Origin: Alphaproteobacteria bacterium
GTDB taxonomy: Bacteria > Pseudomonadota > Alphaproteobacteria > JAAXGF01
Assembly: GCA_012267605.1 (NCBI GenBank)
Contig: JAAXGF010000327.1
Span: 1 to 11,457 of the forward strand
DNA length: 11,457 nt
Direction of reading: 5' to 3'
Part shown: positions 1 to 7,992 of the stretch, piece after piece
How the letters are laid out: each line of letters starts with the position of its first letter
Numbering within the stretch: position 1 is the stretch's first letter
Program-made: the position numbers and the translations under genes
Notes under the pieces: generated by a model
Seen by the model: the letters and a program-made list of their open reading frames with translations, nothing else
Databases searched by the model: none
Told to the model about the DNA's origin: nothing

Positions 1-20
1 GAGTTGCGGAAGTCGGGTTA

Positions 21-1307
21 ATGGCGATAATCAATCCCGTTTGGGCCGGGGTGGGGATTGCATTGCAGGACGGCGATCAGTTACAGCGCCCAATCATCGC
101 CGAGCATGTCATCAGCATGGAGCTCGGTAGTCGGAAGCTTGAGGGCACTACCACAGGCGATATCTCCAAATCGCGGTTGGAACAGGCTGTCGCGACGAAC
201 GAAGGACCCGGGAATTCCACCAGACCGAGAGTGTTCCGCGTGGGTCCAGGCCGGCACTTCAAGACCCCGAGCCAGGTCGCCAAAGTCGCGAAACATGGCG
301 CGATCGTCGAAATCGATGCCGGTGTTTATCGGGGCGACGTTGCCGTCTGGAGAAAGGACGATCTGACATTGCGAGGCGTTGGCGGCCGTGCCCATCTCGT
401 TGCCGATGGAGCCCATGCCAATGGCAAGGCTATTTGGGTGATACGCGGTAGAAACACTCTCGTCGAAAACATCGAATTTTCCGGCGCCGCGGTTCCTCAT
501 CGAATCGGAGCAGGTATCCGCCTCGACAAGGGCGGGCTGACCATCCGAGGTTGCTATTTCCATGACAATGAAAATGGATTGCTCGCTGCTGCAGACCCCA
601 ATAGTGATATCGTTATTGAAAATTCCGAATTCGCCAGAAACGGCTATGGCGACGGGCAAACACACAACATATACGTCAACAACGTGCGGAGGTTCACTTT
701 GCGCAATAGTTACGTGCACCATGCGAAAGTGGGGCACAATGTGAAAACGCGGGCGCAACGCAATTACACTTTGTACAACCGATTGTCTGACGAAGCGGAT
801 GGCACATCCAGCTACATCGTAGATGTCCCAAATGGCGGTATCACGTTCGTCGTTGGCAACATTATCCGGCAGAGCCGAAATAGCCCAAATCGGACGCTTG
901 TGAGTTCCGGGAATAAAAAACGGGATCCTCACCCCGCATCGGTATTGTACGTGGCAAATAACACCTTCGTGAATCTTAAATCTTCTAAGGGAGCCTTCGT
1001 CTGGAACCGCAGAAATCTACCAGCCTATTTGGCCAACAACCTTTTTGTGGGCAATGCGGTCTTGCTAAAAGGCAACGGTAGGCCGTTCATGAATTTACAC
1101 ACCGACAAACCTGGATTCCGCGATTCGGAGAACTTTGACTACCATTTGACGAAGGAATCGCCGGCCATAGATGCTGGTGGCCGGCCGGATGAAACCGCTA
1201 GCGAACTGCTCATACCGACCCGCGAATACGTCCACCCGGCAAACGCCAGAGAGCGAATAATTTCAGGGCCGATTGACCTAGGCGCTTTCGAATATCGTTC
1301 TCCTTGA
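21..1307 (+). CDS. Right-handed parallel beta-helix repeat protein (pectate-lyase-like fold), possibly 5'-partial
   Basis: I recognise a beta-helix protein family, probably secreted or surface-located, substrate unknown. Residues 72-120 carry the entry motif (VGPG at 74-77, EIDAGVYRGDV at 97-107, LTLRGVGG at 115-122). Short beta-strand rungs follow, rich in N/G turns: about 145-153, 173-187 (CYFHDNENG), 197-210, 225-234, 274-282, 310-318 and 335-343. The end is typical of the group: SPAIDAG at 380-386 and DLGAFEY at 419-425. No catalytic residues of a named lyase or epimerase are evident, so enzymatic activity is unproven. The ATG at 21 has a fair ribosome site (GGAAG, 8 bases away), but the frame has no stop back to base 3, and the first residues form a hydrophobic stretch (about residues 2-15), so a membrane or signal segment could begin outside the window. 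ATG at 117 (residue 33) is another possible start. GC is near 43-48% in sampled body lines, below the neighbours. Confidence 0.82.
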   Translation: MAIINPVWAGVGIALQDGDQLQRPIIAEHVISMELGSRKLEGTTTGDISKSRLEQAVATNEGPGNSTRPRVFRVGPGRHFKTPSQVAKVAKHGAIVEIDAGVYRGDVAVWRKDDLTLRGVGGRAHLVADGAHANGKAIWVIRGRNTLVENIEFSGAAVPHRIGAGIRLDKGGLTIRGCYFHDNENGLLAAADPNSDIVIENSEFARNGYGDGQTHNIYVNNVRRFTLRNSYVHHAKVGHNVKTRAQRNYTLYNRLSDEADGTSSYIVDVPNGGITFVVGNIIRQSRNSPNRTLVSSGNKKRDPHPASVLYVANNTFVNLKSSKGAFVWNRRNLPAYLANNLFVGNAVLLKGNGRPFMNLHTDKPGFRDSENFDYHLTKESPAIDAGGRPDETASELLIPTREYVHPANARERIISGPIDLGAFEYRSP

Positions 1308-1442
1308 TCGGTCAAACAAAGCCATTTACGGCAGTCGGCTATCACGTCACCGCTGGGTTTCCGCTGGTACCACGGTTTGATATTGGTTCAAGGAAAAGAA
1401 GTAGACGCCGAAGATCTTAGAACGATGCTTCACTTATTCGGA
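1308..1442. other. Convergent intergenic gap, no terminator seen
   Basis: This 135-base gap lies between two convergent genes, where a bidirectional terminator would be expected. I find no GC-rich stem followed by a T-run on either strand. The only local structures are a 4-bp stem at 1305-1316 (TTGA/TCAA) and a short direct repeat CCGCTGG at 1350-1356 and 1361-1367. Both are within chance expectation. Termination may be Rho-dependent. Confidence 0.5.
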
Positions 1443-2072
1443 TTATTCCTCCTCCGACTCTTCTTCCATCGTCCGCATATCCTCGACGGGGTGCGCTGCG
1501 CGCCAGTCACGGGCCAGTGATTGCGCGGTGGATATTTGGTCTGGCGACATGTCCCGCTCCATTAACTTGCGTTCGGTATTGGCAAGCGCATACTCACGCC
1601 CGTTGGCTGCGCCCGCTGCGAGATTGAACCACTTATAGGCCTCAACCGGGTCTGGCGCGACACCAAGGCCGTTTTTGTAAAGTTGGCCGAGCTGATACTG
1701 GCTTCGAGCGTCTCCTTGGACCGCTCCCATGTTAAACCAATTTTGCGCCTCTACGTAGTCCTGCCCTGCCGCAACACCGCGCTTGTAAATCATGCCCAGT
1801 TCGAATTGCGAAGCCGCATCTCCTTGTTCGGCTGACTGGCGAAACCAATTTATCGCCTCGGAAAAATCCTTCGCTACACCACGCCCGAGAAGAAACATAC
1901 TCGCGATGCGATTCTGGGCAACGGCGTCCCCCTCTTCTGCCAGCGGATACCACTCCTGGAATGCAGTCATGTAATCGCCACGGGTATAGGCGATTAGTCC
2001 GTCCTCGAATTCCGCGACTGCCGGTGAGGCAAGAACGACCACCGCCGCAATACTCAAGAAAAATCGTTTCAT
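1443..2072 (-). CDS. Secreted Sel1-like repeat (TPR-type) protein
   Basis: A 209-residue exported helical-repeat protein; such proteins are usually protein-interaction scaffolds. The N-terminus MKRFFLSIAAVVVLASPAVA is a clear signal peptide with a probable cleavage after residue 20 (AVA, then EF). Four Sel1 units follow, with the tryptophans at residues 41, 76, 112 and 148 spaced 35-36 apart, and with AEEGDAVAQ, AEQGDAASQ and VQGDARSQ turn motifs. The last unit decays into a helical tail. The C-terminus is strongly acidic (EEESEEE). I chose the ATG at 2072 over the one at 2081: the ribosome site AGGAG at 2082-2086 touches the upstream ATG with no spacer but sits 9 bases from this one, and only this start gives a standard signal peptide. 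It runs in the same direction as the large operon upstream but 187 bases away, so probably has its own promoter. Partner and function are not known. Confidence 0.85.
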   Translation of the reverse strand: MKRFFLSIAAVVVLASPAVAEFEDGLIAYTRGDYMTAFQEWYPLAEEGDAVAQNRIASMFLLGRGVAKDFSEAINWFRQSAEQGDAASQFELGMIYKRGVAAGQDYVEAQNWFNMGAVQGDARSQYQLGQLYKNGLGVAPDPVEAYKWFNLAAGAANGREYALANTERKLMERDMSPDQISTAQSLARDWRAAHPVEDMRTMEEESEEE

Positions 2073-2080
2073 CGGTTCCA

Positions 2081-2086
2081 TCTCCT
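2081..2086 (-). promoter_or_regulatory. Ribosome binding site deciding the Sel1 gene start
   Basis: Reading the minus strand, AGGAGA is followed at once by ATG (2081-2079) and then, nine bases from the AGGAG core, by a second in-frame ATG (2072-2070). Only the second has workable spacing, so this site argues for the shorter product. Confidence 0.6.
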
Positions 2087-2174
2087 ATTCTTCATCAAGA
2101 ATAGCGCAAGTTTTATTCCCACGCCAGAAATCTAGCATCCCTATTCAAGATTAGCGGCGAGCGTCGCCAGGACC

Positions 2175-2190
2175 GTGGCGTCGGTGCCAC
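2175..2190. repeat. Small inverted repeat between operon end and Sel1 gene
   Basis: GTGGC and GCCAC flank a 6-base loop. The site lies about 70 bases past the stop of the last operon gene and about 100 bases before the Sel1 start. There is no T-run on the minus-strand 3' side, so it is not a classical intrinsic terminator. It may be a weak Rho-linked end or chance. Nearby on the minus strand are three TTGAC words (2193-2197, 2222-2226, 2233-2237) that resemble -35 boxes, but none has a convincing -10 at 16-18 bases. Confidence 0.25.
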
Positions 2191-2259
2191 CCGTCAATCC
2201 CCAAAATTACACGCTATAACCGTCAACATTCAGTCAATGCGAAATTTTTGGACGGACCC

Positions 2260-4356
2260 TCAAAGTCCTTCAGCGCGCCAGGCCATCATTAGTCCGCCAA
2301 TCGCCAACGCCAGCGCGAACCATGCGGGTAGCAGTGGCAGCTGCTCAACTCCGGTCACCACAAAGTCTTCGTTAGACTTGAGGCCAATCCAGCCACGGCC
2401 TGCTGTATCCCGCCCCCGCCGCACTTTTCGTGTCAATGGTGTGGCCTGCCCATCCAGCCAGACCACCGCGCCACCGGTTACTGCGGCGAACGGCGCTAAC
2501 TTGTCCGCTGTAGCCCGCAGATCCGAGAACTCCCTGGGATTGACGTCGCCGACGGCTCCTGGCGCCCATCGTACGCCGTCGCTAAGCCGGTATAAGCCCG
2601 GCTCTTTCACCGTAACTGTGGCCACGGCGCGTCCGTCACCAATTTCCTCAAGAGGCACTTCGATCCGCTCTCCTGAAGGTGTCGTCACTTGCACCGGAGT
2701 ACTCTCGGCGGTCAGGCTGCGGCGTGTTATCTCCAACTTGTTTCCGCGAGCGACCGCGCGCAAATCGTCTTCCTCAAGATCGGGCTCCTTCATCAGCCAA
2801 TGGGCCAAGCGACGTAAGATTTCGGCCTGGGGTCCACCACCTTCGAATCCACGCGCCCATAACCACATGTGGTCAGTCAATAGCTGAGCCACACGACCCT
2901 CGCCGACTCGATCAAGGATTAATATCGGTTTGCCGTTGATTCCGTCCATCAGCACGCGGCCCCGTTCCGGATCTACCTCAATCTGACGGAACCACCGGCC
3001 CCATTTCGGTTCGCCATTTTCGACCCCTGACAATGACGCCGTCACAGGATGGCGAATCCCAATGTCACTAAGTTCAGCACGGTAACCCGTCTCAAAAACT
3101 TCACCTGTGGGCCGTCCCGGCAATACCAAATTTAACGGCGTACGATAGAGACTAAACGCCGTTGAAAACGCGGGACCTGCAGCCGTCAACAGGGCACCCC
3201 CTTTTTCAACAAAACGCGCCACGTTACCCAAATACGCGAGCGGCACTACGCCACGGCGGCGAAAACGATCAAAGATCACGAGGTTGAAGTCATCAAGCTT
3301 GACCTCGAAAAGTTCGCGAATCGGAAACGAGATAAGCGCCAGCTCGTGAATCGGTGTTCCGTCTTGTTTTTCGGGCGGCCTCAAAATCGTAAAATGTACA
3401 AGATCCACGGACGGATCCGCCTTGAGCAAATTCCGCCAAACTCTTTCTCCGGTGTGTGCTTCGCCGGAGATAAGCAATACGCGTAGGCGGTCACGAACGC
3501 CGTTGATTGCGACGAACGCACGGTTATTCAGCAAACTTACTTCCTCCGGACCGGCATCCACGGTCAGTTCGACAACGGTGGCGCCAGCATGATCAATCGG
3601 AACGCGAATCTCTTGGCGCTCGCCCACTGGCATGTAACTTGCTTTGGCCGGAAGCGCGCCGTGGCGGACCGATAAGCGCGCAAATTGACGCTTAAAGGAT
3701 CCACCGGAATCATCGATCCGAATGCCGATGCGGACGTCCTGGCCGACAATTCCATAGCTTGGCGCGCTTTCAACAATTAACCGGCGATCCTCCTCGTTTC
3801 GTTGCCCGCTCAGCAGTACGTGGATTGGCGCATCGAATCCCAAGTCGGACGGGTCCGCGGGCGTATCGTGAACCTGGCCGTCGGTAATCAGCACCGCGCC
3901 CGCCACGCGCCGTCGCGGAACGTCCGCCAGTGCCCGTTCCAAGCCTTCGAACAGGAGTGTCCCGGACGGTCGCAAGGAATCGTCACCTGCATCCCGTCCC
4001 ACGGTGACCACACGCATCTCGAGGTCGGCTAGTTCGGCTACGTTTTCCTGTAAGTCTGAGAGAGCGCGGGCCGTCAGTTCGCCGCGATCGCCGATGGATT
4101 GGCTCGCCGATTCATCGACCACGATGACGCCGACATCGGGCAATACGTCACGTCGCTCTGACACGAGAGTTGGATTGAATAAGGACAACACGATTACGAA
4201 GAAGGCAAGTGCACGCCAAAAGCTGCCATTGGCGCGGCGAGTCAGGCCATAACAAACTATCAACGCGGCCGCCAATCCGAGAAGTGCGGCGAACGGCCAG
4301 GGTACGACAGGCGAGAATAGCACGCTGGTCAAGGTTTCGCCGAATGTCGCGTTCAC
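2260..4356 (-). CDS. Membrane protein with periplasmic VWA and GATase1-like domains (last gene of MoxR operon)
   Basis: A 698-residue inner-membrane protein, often labelled 'glutamine amidotransferase' or 'membrane protein'. Two N-terminal membrane helices (about 19-38 and 46-61) are joined by a basic loop (RRANGSFWR), and a third helix lies at about 674-692. This places the large middle part in the periplasm. A VWA domain (about 75-185) has an intact metal site: DESAS at 81-85 and ITDG at 157-160. A GATase1-like fold follows (about 288-500; RVLLISGE, NLVIFDRF, EKGGALLTAAGP). It lacks a nucleophile cysteine, so glutaminase activity is not expected. A beta-rich segment precedes the last helix. 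I chose GTG at 4356: the longer TTG start at 4413 adds 19 atypical residues overlapping the upstream gene, whereas GTG has GAGG 10 bases upstream and begins like relatives. It starts 37 bases after the preceding stop. Confidence 0.85.
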   Translation of the reverse strand: MNATFGETLTSVLFSPVVPWPFAALLGLAAALIVCYGLTRRANGSFWRALAFFVIVLSLFNPTLVSERRDVLPDVGVIVVDESASQSIGDRGELTARALSDLQENVAELADLEMRVVTVGRDAGDDSLRPSGTLLFEGLERALADVPRRRVAGAVLITDGQVHDTPADPSDLGFDAPIHVLLSGQRNEEDRRLIVESAPSYGIVGQDVRIGIRIDDSGGSFKRQFARLSVRHGALPAKASYMPVGERQEIRVPIDHAGATVVELTVDAGPEEVSLLNNRAFVAINGVRDRLRVLLISGEAHTGERVWRNLLKADPSVDLVHFTILRPPEKQDGTPIHELALISFPIRELFEVKLDDFNLVIFDRFRRRGVVPLAYLGNVARFVEKGGALLTAAGPAFSTAFSLYRTPLNLVLPGRPTGEVFETGYRAELSDIGIRHPVTASLSGVENGEPKWGRWFRQIEVDPERGRVLMDGINGKPILILDRVGEGRVAQLLTDHMWLWARGFEGGGPQAEILRRLAHWLMKEPDLEEDDLRAVARGNKLEITRRSLTAESTPVQVTTPSGERIEVPLEEIGDGRAVATVTVKEPGLYRLSDGVRWAPGAVGDVNPREFSDLRATADKLAPFAAVTGGAVVWLDGQATPLTRKVRRGRDTAGRGWIGLKSNEDFVVTGVEQLPLLPAWFALALAIGGLMMAWRAEGL

Positions 4357-4393
4357 TCGACAGTTACCTCGTTTTGTGGATGCGATTGGCCAA

Positions 4394-7105
4394 TCATTGG
4401 CCCAGCCTTTCAAGTATGGCCGGCAAGTGAACTTGATCGGCTTTATAGTTTCCTGTCATGGCATACATCACCAAATTGATGCCAAAGCGATACGCCATCT
4501 CACGTTGGCTTTCGGAGCCCGGTACGACGGCAAACATCGGTCGACCATAGGAGTCAATCGCCCAAGCGGAAGCCCAGTCGTGACCGCCGACGATTAGTGA
4601 CGAAACACCGTCGTTCACACCGCCCTCGTGGTGTTCCACCCAAACTGTTCCTCCTGTCCAGCGACCGGGAAACTCGTGCATCAAGTAAAAGGCCCGCGTG
4701 AGAACGTGTTCCGGTGGGACCGGAACGAGGGGCGGCAGATTCAGACCAGACAGGAGTTCACGTAACCGCAGTTCGCCTGGTCCAGAACCTCTGCCGCGGC
4801 CTGTGGCGGTACGCTGATCACGAGTATCGAAAAGTATGATGCCGCCGGTGGTCAGGTAGTGGTCGACCTTGGCAAGCGCCTTTTCCGAAAGTGCGGGTTG
4901 TTCTGGCGTAATCGGCCAGTATATCAAGGGAAAGAAAATAAGCTCGTCGGTTTCAAAGTCGATGCCCATGGGGTCGCCAGGCTCGATTGATGTCCGGTCT
5001 CGCAAGGTCGCGCTTAGGCCCTTAAGCGCTGCGTGACTTATCCGATCGACTTCGTCCACACCGGTCTTGGCGTAGGACAGCCTGGTTTCCAATGCGGCGG
5101 CGAGGGTAAAAGCATCGTCAGCACGGGCCATGCTCGATACTGTCAGACCCCAGACGAGAAAAATTGCAGCAGCCGATTGTCCCGCTCGCCGGGGTAACAT
5201 GCCGCGCATGTGCAAGCCCAAAAGCATATCGGCAAGGGCCAGTAGGGCGACTGCCGCGAGTAGCCATGGTTTGAGGTCCCGTTCGCTAGTTTGTCCGTAC
5301 TCACGTCGTTCCTCGCCCGCTAGAAAATGATCAATGGGCAGAGGTTGCGGCAAATCTGCAGACAGGTTCAGGGCCCGTCGCGCGGTCGCCGAGCCGTAGA
5401 AACCTGGAGGTGTTTGAGGGCCTGCTTTGGCGTGGTCAAATTCCGACGCGAGGATTGGCATACTAGTGGTGGTCGCGTCGTGAGCATGGCCAAGCCCATC
5501 AAGCACTAGTAGCGGCGACAATACGCCGTCATGCTCCTTTTCCGAGATGCCTCGACTCATTCCTAGAATCCGTCGCAACATGTCAACGAAGAGCACTGAC
5601 AACGGGAGATTCGACCAAGCTGGATCAGCAGTTGTGTGGAACAATATGAGCCATCCGTCGCCGCGCCGCTCGCCCGTTACTAAGGGAGTTCCATCTGACA
5701 AGCGGGCCCATGCTTTACTGCCCAAATCTACCGAGGGTTCCGCAAGTACTTGGCGGTGAATCCGCACGTCTTTAGGAATTTCGAGTCCGGAAAAGGGACT
5801 GTGCTCATCGAACGTGCCGAGCGTGGCTGGTTCACTCCACGACAATACGCCTCCGAGAATTCGGTCGCCGCGGCGTAAGCGGATTGGGACCAGATCGTCC
5901 ACGCTTTCGGCGAGACGTGGACCGGCGAAGCGAATCAACACACCACCGGATTCCAGCCAGTCAAGCAACGCTGGTCTAACATCACCCAGTACTTTGGCTA
6001 CGTCGTCGAGAATGATCGCCGCCACAGGTCGGCGCAACAATTCCGAAAGATCGCCTGTGCGCACTTCGCTATATGGTTCTAGTGCCCGTGCTACATAGTA
6101 AGCGCCGGATATGAGGGGCTGATCCGTTGGACGTCCCGAAACCAAGCCAACCGGGCGACGGCGCCAACGCTCATCGAAAAGCACAGTGGTTGCGGCACTG
6201 CGCTCACCCTCGATTTCGAGGCGCTCGATTTGATTTCGGACTTCCGGTGCGAGAACGAGATCTGCGCTCGCGGTCTTGAGACCCTTGGCGAAGGTAATGC
6301 GTTCACGCAGCAACAGTGCACCACCTGCGCGACTGGCGCGCAACCAAATATTCTCTTCGGCACCCGGCACCGCTCGGATCGCACGGACCTGCAAGGGTTC
6401 TCGACCACTTTCCGGCGGGACAAGAACACGGGCCAAATCCAAGTTTGGGTCGGCCATCATGTGCACATGCCCCATACTCTCAAGACCGCTGGCAAACGAT
6501 TCGGCATCGCCCGTATCTATTCCGTCACTTAGCCAAAATATGTCTGCGGCGTCGTCGAGTGATAGCTCCGTGAGGGTATCTAATGCCGCCGATCGATCCG
6601 TTGTCCACGGTTTGGGCGTGAGTGCCGTGGCAAGGACGCGGGCTTTGGGCGCAGGCAATAATTCAACGCGCCGAAAGCCGCCGTCGGCTGCATCAGGAGC
6701 AGTGGTTACGATCGCGACCGGTCGCTCTGCCCGTGCGGCGCGGTCGAGAAGTTCGGACATCGCTTGCTGTCGGCGTGGCCAATGCCGGGCCGAAGCCCAT
6801 CCATCGTCGACAACGATGATAACGGGGCCGGTACCTTCGAGTGGTGTGCCAGGATTCATCACCGGGCCGGCGAACGTAAGGATAAGGAGTATCGCGAGTG
6901 CAAGCCGCAATAACAGAAGCCACGGAGGCGTTTTCTCGGGTGTTTCGTCGGCGGGCTTCAATCCGAACAATAGCCTTATGGCAGGAAACGAAAGTCGCCG
7001 AGGTCTAGGGGGCATGATTCTCAGAAGCCACCAAATCAGCGGCAGGAGCGCCGCGAATGCGAGCATCCATGGCAACATGAACGCCAGGGGGCCGATCGTG
7101 AGCAT
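4394..7105 (-). CDS. BatA-like N-terminus / VWA / DUF4159 membrane protein
   Basis: A 903-residue membrane protein. Residues 1-80 match the BatA (aerotolerance regulator N-terminal) pattern: a helix at about 7-27, the RRLSFPAIRLLFGL stretch, and a second helix at about 61-79. A VWA-like domain follows with a degraded metal motif (DDGWAS at 100-105, where DxSxS is expected) but a kept SDG (193-195). A GATase-like segment is at about 360-400 (ILDD, ESGGVLIRFAGP). Helices at about 613-633 and 642-658 lead into an Ala-Arg-Ala site (660-662). The C-terminal DUF4159 domain (about 663-899) shows FFPLIYWP (724-731), GGIILFDTRD (754-763) and the end motif RFGINLVMYAMTGNYKADQV. The ATG at 7105 shares one base with the upstream stop (TGATG), which implies translational coupling; the longer TTG frame to 7195 adds 30 basic residues lying inside the upstream gene and is unlikely. 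The role is probably envelope maintenance, inferred from operon context. Confidence 0.88.
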   Translation of the reverse strand: MLTIGPLAFMLPWMLAFAALLPLIWWLLRIMPPRPRRLSFPAIRLLFGLKPADETPEKTPPWLLLLRLALAILLILTFAGPVMNPGTPLEGTGPVIIVVDDGWASARHWPRRQQAMSELLDRAARAERPVAIVTTAPDAADGGFRRVELLPAPKARVLATALTPKPWTTDRSAALDTLTELSLDDAADIFWLSDGIDTGDAESFASGLESMGHVHMMADPNLDLARVLVPPESGREPLQVRAIRAVPGAEENIWLRASRAGGALLLRERITFAKGLKTASADLVLAPEVRNQIERLEIEGERSAATTVLFDERWRRRPVGLVSGRPTDQPLISGAYYVARALEPYSEVRTGDLSELLRRPVAAIILDDVAKVLGDVRPALLDWLESGGVLIRFAGPRLAESVDDLVPIRLRRGDRILGGVLSWSEPATLGTFDEHSPFSGLEIPKDVRIHRQVLAEPSVDLGSKAWARLSDGTPLVTGERRGDGWLILFHTTADPAWSNLPLSVLFVDMLRRILGMSRGISEKEHDGVLSPLLVLDGLGHAHDATTTSMPILASEFDHAKAGPQTPPGFYGSATARRALNLSADLPQPLPIDHFLAGEERREYGQTSERDLKPWLLAAVALLALADMLLGLHMRGMLPRRAGQSAAAIFLVWGLTVSSMARADDAFTLAAALETRLSYAKTGVDEVDRISHAALKGLSATLRDRTSIEPGDPMGIDFETDELIFFPLIYWPITPEQPALSEKALAKVDHYLTTGGIILFDTRDQRTATGRGRGSGPGELRLRELLSGLNLPPLVPVPPEHVLTRAFYLMHEFPGRWTGGTVWVEHHEGGVNDGVSSLIVGGHDWASAWAIDSYGRPMFAVVPGSESQREMAYRFGINLVMYAMTGNYKADQVHLPAILERLGQ

Positions 7106-7992
7106 CAGTCGAGAACCTGCGCCGAGAGGGCACCGTAAAGGGCGAGAAGCAAGGGGGCTACCGGACTGTCGGTGTGATGCACAGTAAAGTGCCAACCGGC
7201 GGTCCGGGAAAGATCTGCCAGACGACGCTGGCGATCGCCAAATCGTATCGCGTAACCGGGGCGAAGACTCTCGCTCCGGCCAACCGTCAAACCACCCTCA
7301 TCTTCCAGGCCCTCGAATCGCACGCGCCCGGTAAACGGAAAGCTATGCTCGGCCGGATCAAGCACTTGCACGATGTAGCCCGAGACGCCGCAACCCACGA
7401 AGAATCGAATCAGCGAGTCGATTTCGACATACGGAGCTAGCAAATCGGATACAATGACCACCGTTGCGTGACGCGCCAAACCGACGCGCGGCGGTAGACT
7501 AGTATCGTTCGGTTGATCGGACACCAGCCGCGCTGCCATGCGTTCAAGTACGGAGCGGCCGCTTGCGGGCCGCTCGTCTTCGCCCAGCAAAGCGACTTGT
7601 TCGCCCCCCCTGACCAGTAAAACCGCTAAGGCCATGGTCAAGAGCGCTGCCCGATCGGCTTTTTCAATCACGGATGCATGCGAACGGTAGGCCATTGATG
7701 GCGACCGGTCGCACCACAGCCAAACACTTTGCGCAGCCTCCCACTCGTTCTCGCGCACGTACAGCCGCTGGGAGCGAGCTGACTGACGCCAATCAACTCG
7801 GCCGGCTGCGTCACCCGCCTGATATGGCCGGAATTCCCAAAAAGTTTCGCCTGCGCCGACCTGACGACGGCCGTGAAGACCTTGTGCGACCACCGCGGCG
7901 ACACGTTCGGCGGCCACCATGAGCGGGGGTAAGTTGGCTGCGCGTTTTTCAGCCTCCTGCCGTAAGCGTAATCCGGATTGCGCGTCGTTCAC
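7105..7992 (-). CDS. DUF58 domain protein (soluble VWA-type MoxR partner)
   Basis: A 295-residue protein of the DUF58 family, which typically sits next to MoxR ATPases and is thought to be a VWA-type partner or adaptor. The DUF58 signature is complete: GRR at 41-43, FRPYQAGD at 54-61, DWR at 67-69 and VRENEWE at 79-85. The VWA metal motif is intact (DRSPS at 95-99), with a later SD pair at 182-183. VLDPAE at 210-215 is also typical. No membrane helix is predicted by eye, so it should be cytoplasmic, unlike DUF58 proteins with an N-terminal hairpin. I chose GTG at 7992, which overlaps the MoxR stop as GTGA; this is the usual coupled arrangement. A TTG start at 8007 would add only five residues. 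There is no strong ribosome site, consistent with coupling. A run of seven G on the coding strand (7604-7610) lies in a Gly-Gly codon pair and does not break the frame. Confidence 0.9.
   Translation of the reverse strand: MNDAQSGLRLRQEAEKRAANLPPLMVAAERVAAVVAQGLHGRRQVGAGETFWEFRPYQAGDAAGRVDWRQSARSQRLYVRENEWEAAQSVWLWCDRSPSMAYRSHASVIEKADRAALLTMALAVLLVRGGEQVALLGEDERPASGRSVLERMAARLVSDQPNDTSLPPRVGLARHATVVIVSDLLAPYVEIDSLIRFFVGCGVSGYIVQVLDPAEHSFPFTGRVRFEGLEDEGGLTVGRSESLRPGYAIRFGDRQRRLADLSRTAGWHFTVHHTDSPVAPLLLALYGALSAQVLD

Noticed and set aside
81..932. 283-codon open frame antisense to the beta-helix gene
   Set aside because: It is in codon register with the sense gene, so it stays open merely because TTA, CTA and TCA codons are rare there. 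The product has no recognisable domain, while the sense frame is clearly a beta-helix protein.
2237..2887. 216-codon plus-strand frame over the end of the VWA/GATase gene
   Set aside because: Low-complexity Ser/Arg/Pro composition and no ribosome site; a shadow of the real gene on the other strand.
6276..7187. 303-codon plus-strand frame opposite the BatA/DUF4159 gene
   Set aside because: The translation is Arg/Ser/Ala-rich with no domain, and it lies entirely opposite well-supported coding sequence.
7106..7195. TTG-initiated 30-residue extension of the BatA/DUF4159 protein
   Set aside because: It lies inside the DUF58 gene and is unlike family N-termini; the ATG at 7105 overlaps the stop in a normal coupled junction.
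7604..7610. Seven-base homopolymer in the DUF58 gene as a phase-variation tract
   Set aside because: It encodes a Gly-Gly pair within a conserved intact frame and is short; expected occasionally by chance at this GC.
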